Assembly: GCF_015767275.1 (NCBI RefSeq)
Contig: NZ_JADWMY010000002.1
Location: 310,001-374,000 of the forward strand
Direction of reading: 5' to 3'
Source of the DNA: Herbaspirillum sp. AP02
GTDB lineage: Bacteria > Pseudomonadota > Gammaproteobacteria > Burkholderiales > Burkholderiaceae_D
Length of the DNA: 64,000 nucleotides
A program made the position numbers and the translations under genes. The notes under the pieces are model-generated. The model worked only from the letters and a program-made list of their open reading frames with translations, was not told the DNA's origin and searched no databases. Below are positions 1 through 8,852 of this stretch, in pieces; position 1 is the stretch's first letter, and each line of letters starts with the position of its first letter.

Positions 1-11
1 TGTCAGTCCAG

Positions 12-35
12 AGCGCCAGCCTGCTTGCTGGCGCT
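12..35. other. GC-rich hairpin at window edge
   Basis: A 9-bp perfect inverted repeat (AGCGCCAGC/GCTGGCGCT) has a 6-nt loop. No T-run follows on either strand, so it is not a standard intrinsic terminator. The rest of 1-229 shows no convincing coding sequence and may be the flank of a gene outside the window. Confidence 0.35.
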
Positions 36-229
36 GCAATCGCGGTACTCGCTGGGGAGGCCGTCAGTATATCGTCAGCTTTTGAGCCTGATCAAAAAAT
101 ACTTCAAATGTTTGCGCCCACATCCAGCTGTGCTGTTGTTTTTCTATCCGGAAAGTGCTTTTTTGGCATGAGGAATTTGCCTCACTTGTCCTTGAGTGCC
201 TCCATCGTCTCCATCGTGCCAGCGGCGTT

Positions 230-325
230 AGGGCCTGTTCCCACTCAATCTGCGAGTGCGAGAGGTCGTCAAGCGTTGACTGCCTAGGCGCAACGCATCT
301 CGCAGATTTAGTGTGAACAGGCCCT
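230..325. repeat. 96-bp nested palindromic element
   Basis: Two 27-nt arms (230-256 and 299-325) pair with two mismatches, each starting AGGGCCTGTTC on its own strand. The 42-nt centre contains a second palindrome (GCGTTG...CAACGC around GCCTAGGC). The right arm contains the stop codon of the GGDEF-EAL gene, so that gene's last codons lie inside the element. The size and symmetry suit a dispersed palindromic or MITE-like repeat. No second full copy is visible in this window. Confidence 0.65.
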
Positions 326-3300
326 GGTCACCCGGTCGAGGTCCTTGCTCTCTTTGTCGCGGAAATCCCTGACCCAGCGCTCCAGATCGTCGGCCGCCAT
401 CGGTCGCGAGAAGTAGTAGCCCTGCGCGACGTCACACCCCTGGCTGAGCAGCAGCCGGTACTGGTCGGCATCTTCCACCCCTTCGGCGACCACGGTCAGT
501 TTCAGGCTTTCGCCAATGCGGATGACGGCATTGGTCAGGGCGCTGACCGCCTCGTCCTTGGCCATGTCGCGTACGAAACTCTGATCCAGCTTCAGTTCCG
601 AGACGGGAAGCTTGCGCAGGTAGCCCAGGCTGGAATAGCCGGTGCCGAAGTCGTCCATGGCCAGCGGGATGCCCAGTGCATGCACGGCGGCGATGGTCTG
701 GTTGGTGCTGGGATTGGTGTCCATCAACACGGTTTCGGTGATTTCCAGGGTCAGGTCGGTCGGCACCAGGCTGTAGCGGCGTAGCAGCCCGGTGACGAAC
801 TGTGGCAGGTCCAGGTCGTGGAAGTTGGTGGCGGACAGGTTCACCGAAATGCAGGGCACCTGGATGCCGCGCCGGCGCCAGTCGGCCAGCTGGAAGCAGG
901 CTTCTTCCAGCGCCCACTTGCCGAGTTCGCCGATCAGGCCGCATTCCTCCGCGATGGGGATGAAGCGGCCCGGTGAGATTTGGCCCAGTTGTTCATCGTG
1001 CCAGCGCGCCAGCGCCTCCACCCCATGCAGGCTGTGGTCGCACAGTCTGATCTGCGGCTGGAAATGCAATTCGAACAGGCCGCCGCGCAAGGCATCGCGC
1101 AGGGCGCCTTCCAGTGCCAGGCGCTCCTGGGCCATGCTGTTCATTTCTTCGCTGAAGAAACTGAAGCGACCGCGATTGACGGCCTTGGCCTGGTACATGG
1201 CGATGTCGGCCCGGTGCAATAGGGTTTCGATATCGTTGCCGTTGTCGGGGAAGATCGCCACGCCGATGCTGGCCGAGGGATTGAGCGGCGTGCCGTTGAT
1301 ATGGCAGGGCATGGCCAGCCGTTCCTGGATGCGCTTGACCACTTCGGTGAGGTGCTGCGTGTCGTACTGGGTCAGGACCACCACAAACTCGTCACCGGAG
1401 AGACGGCCCACGATGTCGGAGCGGCGGGCCTGCGATTGCAGTCGGGTCGCCACCGTGCGCAGCAGTTCATCGCCGGCCTGATGGCCCAGCGAGTCATTGA
1501 CCTGCTTGAAGCGATCAAGGTCGATGAACATCACAGCGATGGTACTGCGGTTGCGTTCAGCGGCGGCGATGGCCTGGCCGGCCTGTACCAGCAGCAGGCT
1601 GCGGTTGGGCAGGCCGGTCAGGGAATCGTAGAAGGCCAGTTGGTGGATGCGCGCGCGCGAGGCTTCGCGCTCGATGGCCAGCGCGCACAGGTGCAGTCCG
1701 GCATCGACCAGCAAGTGATGGAAGCCGCTGGGCTGGCGTGGCTGACGGAAATAGAAGCCGAAGGTGCCGATCACCTTGCCATCGGCCGATTTGATCGGGG
1801 TCGACCAGCAGGCACGCAAGTCGTGGCCCAGCGCCAGTTCCTTGTAATCGGCCCAGTGCGGATCGCTGGCGATGTCTTCCGAGATGACCTCCTGGCCGGT
1901 AAAGGCGGCGCTGCCGCAGGAGCCGACCAGCGGGCCGATGGACAAGCCCTCGATGGCGCGGATGTAGGCCTCCGGCAGGCTGGGGCCGGCCAGGGTATGC
2001 AGGCGTCCCTGTTCATCCACCCGCAGGATGGAGGCGATCACCTCCGGCGCGACCCGTTCCACTTCCTCGCACAGCAGGTTCATCTGCTCGGAGAGCGAAG
2101 AGTCACGCGCCATGGCATTGAGGACGCGATACTGCAATACCTCATGCACCTTGGTATTGGTGATATCGGTCATGACGCAAACCGCATTGATGAGACTGCC
2201 GGCCGCGTCCAGGATAGGATTGACCACCGCCGATATCCACACCGGTTGCTCGTGGAAGTCGTGGATCAGTTCCTCGGTATGGAAACTGTGGCCCTGCAGC
2301 AGCTCGCCGTGGCAGCGTTCGATAGACTTCACGAAAGTGGGGTGATTGGCGAACAGGTCGCGTGGCAGCTTGCCGATCGCCTGCTGGCTCTGGAAGCCGA
2401 GCATGCGGGTAAAGCCGGTGTTGTGGAAGACGATGCGGTTCTGGGCATCGGTGATGAGGACCGCGTTGTCGGTTTCGTTGATCCCCAGCGAGAGCAGGTG
2501 CAGGTGTTCACGGTCGCTCTTTTCGCGGGTCACGCGGTAGGTGACGTCGTTGCCGATGCAGATCACGCGCTCGGCCTTGCCATGTGGGTCCAGCAGGGGC
2601 GAATAGGTAGCTTCCCACCAGATCGTGCGGCCGCTGCGGGTGCGACGGGGAAAACGACCGGAGAAGAAGCGGCCATTGCAGACGTCGCGCCAGAAGGCGG
2701 CGTATTCCTCGCCGTTGGCGTATTCGGGATCGCACAAGATGGCGTGCGACTTGCCGACCAGGTCCTCGGCCAGGTATTCCATGGTCTTGAGGTAGTTGCG
2801 GTTGGCCGCAAGGATGAGGCCATCGGGCGAGAGTTCGACCACTCCCAGCGAGCGGTTCAGGGCGCTCAGTACGCTGTTGCTGTGATGGGAATCGTCGATG
2901 TGGGAACTGATGTCGGCGGCCGCCGAGATCACCTTGCTGAGTTCCCCGTGCTCGTCCAGGATGGGGCTGCACAGCGCCTCCAGCCAGACGATGGTGCCGT
3001 CGATGCGACATCGCTGCAGGGTACCGGTGATGATTTCGCCCTGGCGCAGGTGTTGCCAGAATTGCTGGTAATCGTTGGACTGGACGTACAAGGGTTCGCA
3101 CAGCATGCTGTGATGCTGGCCGATCAGCTCCTCACGACGGTAGCCGAGCATGTCCAGGAAATTGTCATTGGCCTGCAGTATCGTGCCATCGGCGGCGAAT
3201 TCGAGGATGGCCATGGAACGCCACAACGCACCCAGCAGCGCATCGCGCTCTTGGCCATGCAGGCCCTGGTAATCCTGCGCCACATCCCCTGACGGATCAC

Positions 3301-3343
3301 CTTGATGATCACATCCGCCGGTGAACGACTCCTGGCTCCCCAT
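308..3343 (-). CDS. PAS-PAS-PAS-GAF-GGDEF-EAL cyclic-di-GMP protein
   Basis: This 1011-residue soluble protein probably makes and/or degrades cyclic-di-GMP in response to small-molecule or redox cues. Three PAS domains (about residues 40-150, 160-275 and 285-400) precede a GAF domain (about 405-560), a GGDEF domain and an EAL domain. The GGDEF signature reads SGDEF (649-653) and has an RxxD inhibitory-site motif (RRSD) five residues upstream. The EAL motif is intact (776-778), followed by the conserved DDFGTGYSSL loop. No membrane segment is visible. The SGDEF variant may be active or only a GTP-binding regulatory domain, so phosphodiesterase activity is the safer prediction. The final residues (RACSH) and the stop fall inside the palindromic repeat, suggesting the original C-terminus was replaced. 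The start has a GGGGGG ribosome-binding site. Confidence 0.93.
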   Translation of the reverse strand: MGSQESFTGGCDHQGDPSGDVAQDYQGLHGQERDALLGALWRSMAILEFAADGTILQANDNFLDMLGYRREELIGQHHSMLCEPLYVQSNDYQQFWQHLRQGEIITGTLQRCRIDGTIVWLEALCSPILDEHGELSKVISAAADISSHIDDSHHSNSVLSALNRSLGVVELSPDGLILAANRNYLKTMEYLAEDLVGKSHAILCDPEYANGEEYAAFWRDVCNGRFFSGRFPRRTRSGRTIWWEATYSPLLDPHGKAERVICIGNDVTYRVTREKSDREHLHLLSLGINETDNAVLITDAQNRIVFHNTGFTRMLGFQSQQAIGKLPRDLFANHPTFVKSIERCHGELLQGHSFHTEELIHDFHEQPVWISAVVNPILDAAGSLINAVCVMTDITNTKVHEVLQYRVLNAMARDSSLSEQMNLLCEEVERVAPEVIASILRVDEQGRLHTLAGPSLPEAYIRAIEGLSIGPLVGSCGSAAFTGQEVISEDIASDPHWADYKELALGHDLRACWSTPIKSADGKVIGTFGFYFRQPRQPSGFHHLLVDAGLHLCALAIEREASRARIHQLAFYDSLTGLPNRSLLLVQAGQAIAAAERNRSTIAVMFIDLDRFKQVNDSLGHQAGDELLRTVATRLQSQARRSDIVGRLSGDEFVVVLTQYDTQHLTEVVKRIQERLAMPCHINGTPLNPSASIGVAIFPDNGNDIETLLHRADIAMYQAKAVNRGRFSFFSEEMNSMAQERLALEGALRDALRGGLFELHFQPQIRLCDHSLHGVEALARWHDEQLGQISPGRFIPIAEECGLIGELGKWALEEACFQLADWRRRGIQVPCISVNLSATNFHDLDLPQFVTGLLRRYSLVPTDLTLEITETVLMDTNPSTNQTIAAVHALGIPLAMDDFGTGYSSLGYLRKLPVSELKLDQSFVRDMAKDEAVSALTNAVIRIGESLKLTVVAEGVEDADQYRLLLSQGCDVAQGYYFSRPMAADDLERWVRDFRDKESKDLDRVTRACSH

Positions 3344-3789
3344 ACACCCCCCTGTGGCCCGGTAATGACGCCTGCCGCGCGTCTTGCCTCATGCAGTCCG
3401 GAGTTACGCTTTTTCAGTTTTCTTGCCTGTGCCCACCCTGCTGGCAGGTTCCCAAATACACCTGGACTTCCTTAAAACTGAAGCAACCTGATTTGATCAT
3501 ATGCCAAATCGCCAGCCTTGTGCGGCCGCTGCCTGCGCAGGCCCGAGGAGTGCAACGGTGTCGTGACGTTCTGCGAGGATTTCCATGGTGTACAAGTGAG
3601 CGCCTGCGGTTTTTATCGACATCGGGTCGGTGTTCTTGAGTGTGGCGCGGGGTGAGTGTTGTATGATGCCTTCGCAGGCGGGGGGATCGCCCCGCCTCCT
3701 GGATATTTCCTGGTGTTGCATTGTGGAAATATCTCGCCGCGTGGCGATGGGGCGCCCCGGCATCGATGAATCACCAACGATTGGGCTTT
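3344..3789. other. Intergenic region with hairpin in the dedA leader
   Basis: This 446-bp stretch between the divergent GGDEF-EAL and dedA genes holds no convincing gene. A perfect 8-bp hairpin (AGGCGGGG/CCCCGCCT, loop GGATCG) lies at 3676-3697 in the dedA leader. A TATGAT -10-like hexamer is at 3662-3667, without a well-spaced -35. Confidence 0.4.
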
Positions 3790-4452
3790 ATGGATTATCT
3801 GCAGTTGCTGGACGTGCTGGTGCACGTGGACAAATATTTGGGCGTCCTCATCGAGCAGTACGGCACGCTTATCTATGCGGTGTTGTTCCTGATCGTATTC
3901 TGCGAGACCGGGCTGGTGGTGTTGCCGTTCCTGCCGGGTGATTCGCTCTTGTTCATCGCCGGCACCTTCTGTGCCATGGGCGCCATGGATATCTGGCTGC
4001 TGATGACCTTGCTGGTGGTCGCGGCGGTGGCGGGCAATACCCTCAACTACTGGATAGGCGGCTGGGTCGGTCACCGCGTCTACACCCACAATTACCGCTG
4101 GCTCAACCCCGAAGCCCTGCAAAAGACCCACTCCTTCTACGAGAAACACGGCGGCAAGACCATCGTCATCGCCCGTTTCACGCCCATCGTACGGACCTTC
4201 GCACCGTTCATCGCCGGCGTGTCGGGCATGAGCTTCGCCCGCTTCCAGTTGTTCAATGTGCTGGGCGCCTTGCTGTGGGTGGTGGGGCTGGTGGTGCTGG
4301 GCTACCTGTTCGGCAATATCCCGGTGGTACAGCAGAACCTCAATACCCTGGTCCTGATCGGCATCGTCGCGGCCATCATTCCCATTGTGCTGGGAGCTCT
4401 GTGGCAGCTATGGCGCAAGGTACGTGGCAAGCGCAAGGTGCGCAGCGCCTGA
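3790..4452 (+). CDS. DedA family inner-membrane protein
   Basis: This is a 220-residue polytopic membrane protein of the DedA (SNARE-associated PF09335) family. Members act in membrane homeostasis, and some are proposed undecaprenyl-phosphate or lipid flippases dependent on the proton motive force. The family signature IARFTPIVRTFAPFIAGVSG is present, as is the N-terminal FCETGLVV...PGDSLL block. A hydrophobic segment near the C-terminus precedes a basic tail (RKVRGKRKVRSA). I chose the ATG giving MDYLQLLDVL because it aligns with family starts. An upstream in-frame ATG (3766) and a TTG (3721) would add 8 or 23 residues, and neither has a better ribosome-binding site. An intrinsic terminator follows within 50 bp. 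The substrate is unknown. Confidence 0.9.
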   Translation: MDYLQLLDVLVHVDKYLGVLIEQYGTLIYAVLFLIVFCETGLVVLPFLPGDSLLFIAGTFCAMGAMDIWLLMTLLVVAAVAGNTLNYWIGGWVGHRVYTHNYRWLNPEALQKTHSFYEKHGGKTIVIARFTPIVRTFAPFIAGVSGMSFARFQLFNVLGALLWVVGLVVLGYLFGNIPVVQQNLNTLVLIGIVAAIIPIVLGALWQLWRKVRGKRKVRSA

Positions 4453-4498
4453 GACCCAGGCGGCAGGACAAGCAGGAACCTGCGTTGGCAGCGTCACG

Positions 4499-4532
4499 AA
4501 TGCCGTTCAGTGAAGACTGAACGGCATTTTTC
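4499..4532 (+). terminator. Intrinsic terminator after dedA
   Basis: A 13-bp stem (AATGCCGTTCAGT/ACTGAACGGCATT) with a GAAG loop is followed by a short T-run on the plus strand. Its stem sequence is nearly the same as that of the minus-strand terminator at 6936-6972. Confidence 0.88.
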
Positions 4533-4551
4533 ATGATGCCGGCCGATCGTC

Positions 4552-6762
4552 TCAGGCAGCAGCGGCCGCCTGCGCGAACCGGGCGCGCGCCTTGTGCAGC
4601 TTGCGATAGCTGTCGAGCAGGCGCTGATGGCGGTCCAGGCCTTCGAGCTTCAGGCTGGTGGGCGTCAGGCCAAAGAAGCGCACGTCGCCCGTCACCGATC
4701 CGATGGCCGCATCCATGCGCTCATTGCCGAACATGCGACGGAAGTTGGTTTCGTAGTCTTCCAGCGCCAGCGCATCGTCCAGTTCCACTTCCAGCACGAC
4801 GTTCAGGGCCTGGTAGAACAGACCGCGCTCGACCGAGTTGTCGTTGTATTGCAGGAAGGCGCCGACCAGGTCATGGGCCTCGTCGAACTGCTGCAGGGTC
4901 AGATGGATCAGCAGCTTCAGTTCGAGCACGGTCAGCTGGCCCCACACGGTGTTCTCATCGAAGTCGATACCGATCAGGGTGGCGATGTCCGAGTAGTCAT
5001 CCAGCTCGTTGTTTTCGAGACGGTCGAGCAGGGCGGCCAGGGCGTCATCGTCCAGGCGATGCAGGTTCAGGATGTCGGCGCGGAACAGGAGCGCCTTGTT
5101 GGTGTTGTCCCAGATCAGGTCTTCCACCGGATACACCTCGGAATAGCCCGGCACCAGGATGCGGCAGGCCGTGGCACCCAACTGGTCGTACACGGCGACA
5201 TAGGCTTGCTTGCCCATCTCCTCCAGGATGCCGAACAAGGTGGCCGCCTCGTCGGCGTTGGAGTTTTCACCTTGGCCGGAGAAATCCCACTCCACAAATT
5301 CGTAGTCCGACCTGGCACTGAAGAAGCGCCACGATACGATGCCCGACGAATCGATGAAGTGCTCGACGAAGTTGTTGGGCTCGGTGACGGCGTTGCTCTC
5401 GAAGGTCGGCTGGGGCAGGTCGTTGAGGCCTTCGAAGCTGCGTCCCTGCAGCAGTTCGGTCAGGCTGCGCTCCAGCGCCACCTCGAAGCTCGGGTGGGCG
5501 CCGAAGGAGGCAAAGACCCCGCCGGTGCGCGGGTTCATCAGGGTCACGCACATGACCGGATAGACGCCGCCCAGCGAGGCATCCTTGACCAGCACCGGGA
5601 AGCCTTGCTCCTCCAGCCCCTGGATGCCGGCCAGGATGCCGGGGTACTTCGCCAGCACGTCATGAGGCACGTCGGGCAGGCAGATCTCGCCTTCCAGGAT
5701 TTCACGCTTGACCGCGCGCTCGAAGATCTCCGACAGACACTGCACCTGGGCTTCGGGCAAGGTATTGCCGGCACTCATGCCATTGCTGACGAAGAGGTTT
5801 TCGACCAGGTTGGAGGGGAAATACACCACTTCGCCATCCGACTGCCGGACATAGGGCAGCGAGCAGATGCCGCGCTCGGCGTTGCCCGAATTGGTATCGA
5901 CCAGATGCGAAGCGCGCAGCTCGCCGTCGGGGTTGTAGATATCCAGGCAGTAGGCGTCGAGGATGTCCTTGGGCAGCTTGTCGCCGCGTCCGGGCTTGAA
6001 CCAACGTTCGTTGGGGTAGTGCACGAACTCGGCATTGGCGATGTCCTCGCCCCAGTAGGAACCGGCGTAGAAGTGGTTGTTGCTGATGCGTTCGAGGTAC
6101 TCGCCCAGGGCCGAGGCCAGCGCACTTTCCTTGGTGGCGCCCTTGCCGTTGGTGAAGCACATCGGCGAATGGGCGTCGCGGATATGCAGCGACCACACAT
6201 TGGGAATGATGTTGCGCCACGAGGCGATCTCGATCTTGATGCCCAGTGCGGCCAGCAGGCCCGACATGTTGGCGATGGTCTGCTCCAGCGGCAGGTCCTT
6301 GCCCAGGATGCGGGTGCTGGCGCCGGCCTCGGGCTGCAGGGTCAGCAGGGACTGGGCATCGGCGTCCAGGTTCTCGACTTCCTCGATGATGAATTCCGGC
6401 CCTTCCTGTACCACCTTCTTGACAGTACAGCGCTCGATGGAGCGCAGGATGCCGCGGCGGTCGGCCTCACTGATGTCGGCCGGCAGCTCGACCTGGATCT
6501 TGAAGGTCTGCTGGTAGCGGTTTTCCGGGTCGACGATGTTGTTCTGGGACAGGCGGATGTTCTCGGTGGAAATATTGCGCGTATTGCAGTACAGCTTCAC
6601 GAAGTACGCCGCGCACAGGGCCGAGGACGCCAGGAAGTAATCGAAGGGACCCGGCGCCGAGCCATCTCCCTTGTAGCGGATGGGCTGGTCGGCGATGACG
6701 GTAAAGTCGTCGAACTTGGCTTCAAGACGTAGCTTGTCGAGGAAGTTGACTTTGATTTCCAT
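4552..6762 (-). CDS. ycaO: OsmC domain/YcaO domain fusion protein
   Basis: This is a 736-residue fusion. The N-terminal ~165 residues are OsmC/Ohr-like, with two cysteines placed as in the peroxidatic pair (C50 in SSALCAAYF, C112 in ERCTVKKVV). Residues of about 200-600 are a YcaO domain with the ATP-binding signature SALASALGEYLER. A C-terminal helical extension ends in an alanine run. YcaO enzymes activate peptide amides with ATP. E. coli YcaO is linked to methylthiolation of ribosomal protein S12 with RimO, and this fused architecture is a known subfamily. The substrate here is not shown by context, and no RiPP precursor is adjacent. I chose the ATG at 6762 (MEIKVNFLDK); the upstream in-frame extension is arginine- and proline-rich and looks noncoding. 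A terminator-flanked single gene. Confidence 0.9.
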   Translation of the reverse strand: MEIKVNFLDKLRLEAKFDDFTVIADQPIRYKGDGSAPGPFDYFLASSALCAAYFVKLYCNTRNISTENIRLSQNNIVDPENRYQQTFKIQVELPADISEADRRGILRSIERCTVKKVVQEGPEFIIEEVENLDADAQSLLTLQPEAGASTRILGKDLPLEQTIANMSGLLAALGIKIEIASWRNIIPNVWSLHIRDAHSPMCFTNGKGATKESALASALGEYLERISNNHFYAGSYWGEDIANAEFVHYPNERWFKPGRGDKLPKDILDAYCLDIYNPDGELRASHLVDTNSGNAERGICSLPYVRQSDGEVVYFPSNLVENLFVSNGMSAGNTLPEAQVQCLSEIFERAVKREILEGEICLPDVPHDVLAKYPGILAGIQGLEEQGFPVLVKDASLGGVYPVMCVTLMNPRTGGVFASFGAHPSFEVALERSLTELLQGRSFEGLNDLPQPTFESNAVTEPNNFVEHFIDSSGIVSWRFFSARSDYEFVEWDFSGQGENSNADEAATLFGILEEMGKQAYVAVYDQLGATACRILVPGYSEVYPVEDLIWDNTNKALLFRADILNLHRLDDDALAALLDRLENNELDDYSDIATLIGIDFDENTVWGQLTVLELKLLIHLTLQQFDEAHDLVGAFLQYNDNSVERGLFYQALNVVLEVELDDALALEDYETNFRRMFGNERMDAAIGSVTGDVRFFGLTPTSLKLEGLDRHQRLLDSYRKLHKARARFAQAAAAA

Positions 6763-6935
6763 GGCGGAATTCCGATAAAGAGCCGAAAAGCGGCTGAAAC
6801 GAGAAACGGGAGAGGGCGCTATTATCGCCCATCCGGTGGTGATCCAATGCGCAGGCAAACTCCGCCCCGAATGGCACGGGTGTCGCGGCCGCTGGGGTAG
6901 CGGGCCGCGTTTTTCCGCCCGCAATGACAAATATG

Positions 6936-6972
6936 AAATAAAAATGCCGTCCAGTGCCTGACTGAACGGCAT
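6936..6972 (-). terminator. Intrinsic terminator of the tsaE-amiC unit
   Basis: Read on the minus strand, a 12-bp stem with one mismatch (ATGCCGTTCAGT/ACTGGACGGCAT) is followed by a run of five T. It lies 18 bp beyond the amiC stop. Confidence 0.88.
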
Positions 6973-6990
6973 CAGCGGCGGGCGCCGGGT

Positions 6991-8346
6991 TCAGGTCAGC
7001 TTGTTCTTGGCCAGCGGCGGGTTCTTGGCGAAGTAGTTGCGGATGCCGGTCAGGATGGCATCGGCCATCTGGTCCTGGTAGCGCTCGTCGGTGAGCTTGG
7101 CTTCTTCTTCCGGGTTGGAGATGAAGGCGGTCTCGATCAGGATGCTGGGGATGTCCGGGGCCTTGAGCACGGCGAAGCCGGCCTGTTCCACCGCACCCTT
7201 GTGTAACTTGTTGATGCCGCCGATTTCCTTGAGCACCGCATTGCCCACCCGCAGGCTGTCGTTGATCTGGGCGGTGGTCGAGAGGTCCAGCAGCACGCTG
7301 GCCAATTGGCGATCATGGGTCTTGATGTTGACGCCACCGATCAGGTCGGCCGAGTTTTCCTTGTTGGCCAGCCAGCGCGCCGCCGTCGAACTGGCGCCCT
7401 TCTCGGACAGCGCGAACACCGACGAACCGCGTGCAGTGGGCTGCACGAAGGCATCGGCATGGATCGACACGAACAGGTCGGCCTGCACCTTGCGCGCCTT
7501 GACCACGCGCTGGCCCAGCGGCACGAAGAAATCGGCGTCGCGGGTCAGCATGACGCGCATGTTGGGGTATTGCTCGATCTTGCGTTTCAGGCGTTTGGCA
7601 ATGGAGAGCACCACGTCCTTCTCGCGATTGCCCCGCGCGCCGGTGGCGCCGGGGTCTTCGCCGCCGTGGCCGGGGTCCAGCGCGATGGTGATCATGCGGG
7701 TGAGCTGCATGCGCGGCTCTTCCGGGACCACCCGGGGATTGCGATCGCTCTTGTCGTCCGGCTGCGGCTTGATTTCTGCCAGCGGTACCGGGTCCGGCTT
7801 GGGTGCCGGTGCCTGCGCCAGCGGCGGGGAGGCCGGGGCTTCCTTGTTCCAGTCGCCCTTCTGGATCAGGGCGGCGATCGGGTCCGGCGGGTTGGACGGA
7901 TACAGGTCGATCACGAAGCGATACTTGTATTCGCCCACCGGGGCCAGGGTGAAGACCTGTGGCTTGATTTCATCCTTCAGGTCGAATACCAGGCGCACCA
8001 CGCTGGGCCGGTTCTGGCCCACGCGCACCTGCTTGATATAGGGGTCGTTGGGCTGGATCTTGGCGACCAGGTCCTTCAAGGTGCTATTGAGGTCGATGCC
8101 CTCGATGTCCACCACCAGCCGCTCCGGGTTCTTGACCACGAAGTGCGTGACCTTCAGGTCGCTGTCGTTTTCCAGCGTGACGCGGGTGTAGTCGTCGGAC
8201 GGCCAGACGCGCACGGCCAGGATCTGGGAGGCCAGGGCGGGCAAAGGAGTGACGACGGAGACGAACAGCGCACCGCCGGCTTTGAGGATGGTGCGGCGGG
8301 TTTTGGATTTCACAGGTTGGGGGCGAATTTCAGTCGAGCGAGGCAT
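6991..8346 (-). CDS. amiC: N-acetylmuramoyl-L-alanine amidase AmiC
   Basis: This periplasmic zinc amidase (451 residues) cleaves the bond between MurNAc and the stem peptide during daughter-cell separation. The N-terminus has a twin-arginine-like signal (KTRRTILKAG then a hydrophobic stretch ending PALAS). An AMIN septal-targeting domain (about 42-150) and a proline-rich linker follow, then an Amidase_3 domain (about 218-445). Likely zinc and catalytic residues are visible: H227 (DPGHGGEDPG), E242 (REKDVVLS), H296 (VSIHADAF) and E405 (ILIETAFISN). Its first 37 bp overlap the end of tsaE, so the two genes are co-transcribed and probably translationally coupled. Tsa-amidase neighbours of this kind are common in proteobacteria. 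Confidence 0.96.
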   Translation of the reverse strand: MPRSTEIRPQPVKSKTRRTILKAGGALFVSVVTPLPALASQILAVRVWPSDDYTRVTLENDSDLKVTHFVVKNPERLVVDIEGIDLNSTLKDLVAKIQPNDPYIKQVRVGQNRPSVVRLVFDLKDEIKPQVFTLAPVGEYKYRFVIDLYPSNPPDPIAALIQKGDWNKEAPASPPLAQAPAPKPDPVPLAEIKPQPDDKSDRNPRVVPEEPRMQLTRMITIALDPGHGGEDPGATGARGNREKDVVLSIAKRLKRKIEQYPNMRVMLTRDADFFVPLGQRVVKARKVQADLFVSIHADAFVQPTARGSSVFALSEKGASSTAARWLANKENSADLIGGVNIKTHDRQLASVLLDLSTTAQINDSLRVGNAVLKEIGGINKLHKGAVEQAGFAVLKAPDIPSILIETAFISNPEEEAKLTDERYQDQMADAILTGIRNYFAKNPPLAKNKLT

Positions 8347-8795
8347 TGATGACCCTTGTCGGACAACGCACGCAATTCTACATCACGACCGTTCCCTGCA
8401 AGAGACAGGTTGACGTGGATGTCCGGCGGCGGCAACACCGGATCGCCTTTTTCTGGCCATTCGACGATACAGACGGAGTTTTCGTTGAAATGTTCACGGA
8501 AACCGGCATCGAGGAATTCTTCCGGGCTGGCCATGCGGTACAGATCGAAGTGGATGACTGTTACCATGCGCCCTGCGAGTGTCACTTCATAGGGTTCGGC
8601 CAGGGTGTAGGTTGGGCTCTTGACCCGCCCGGAATAGCCCGCCGCATGCAGCAATGCGCGCGTCAGCGCGGTCTTGCCGGCGCCCAGGTCGCCATGCAGG
8701 TAGATCGCCAGGCCCGGTGCCAGCACCTGTGCCAGGTCGGCGCCCAGACGCGCGGTCGCGGTTTCATCGGGCAGGTGGAGGTGGAGTCGCTGCAT
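8310..8795 (-). CDS. tsaE: tRNA t6A threonylcarbamoyltransfer ATPase TsaE
   Basis: This small P-loop ATPase (161 residues) helps TsaB-TsaD install N6-threonylcarbamoyladenosine at position 37 of ANN-decoding tRNAs. The Walker A motif GDLGAGKT lies near residue 37, and the family block SPTYTLAEPY and a FDLYRM motif follow. Two starts are possible. The ATG at 8795 (MQRLHL) has AGGA five bases upstream, while the ATG at 8801 sits directly against that site, so 8795 is preferred. TsaD is encoded elsewhere in the window (24385-25428). The 3' end overlaps amiC. Confidence 0.95.
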   Translation of the reverse strand: MQRLHLHLPDETATARLGADLAQVLAPGLAIYLHGDLGAGKTALTRALLHAAGYSGRVKSPTYTLAEPYEVTLAGRMVTVIHFDLYRMASPEEFLDAGFREHFNENSVCIVEWPEKGDPVLPPPDIHVNLSLAGNGRDVELRALSDKGHQCLARLKFAPNL

Positions 8796-8852
8796 ATACA
8801 TCCTGGTTTGTTACGTCATCCGAGATGACTTGTTCACTGGTTCAATCGCTTC

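Noticed and set aside
12-35. Terminator at the window start
   Set aside because: A good stem, but no T-run on either strand and no identified upstream gene, so recorded only as a hairpin.
1301-3292. Long plus-strand open frame (663 codons) opposite the GGDEF-EAL gene
   Set aside because: It is an antisense shadow of a gene with clear PAS, GGDEF and EAL motifs. High GC at third positions creates long antisense frames.
4594-6732. Plus-strand open frame of 712 codons opposite the OsmC-YcaO gene
   Set aside because: Shadow of the real gene; its translation is Q/H/G-rich without domain motifs.
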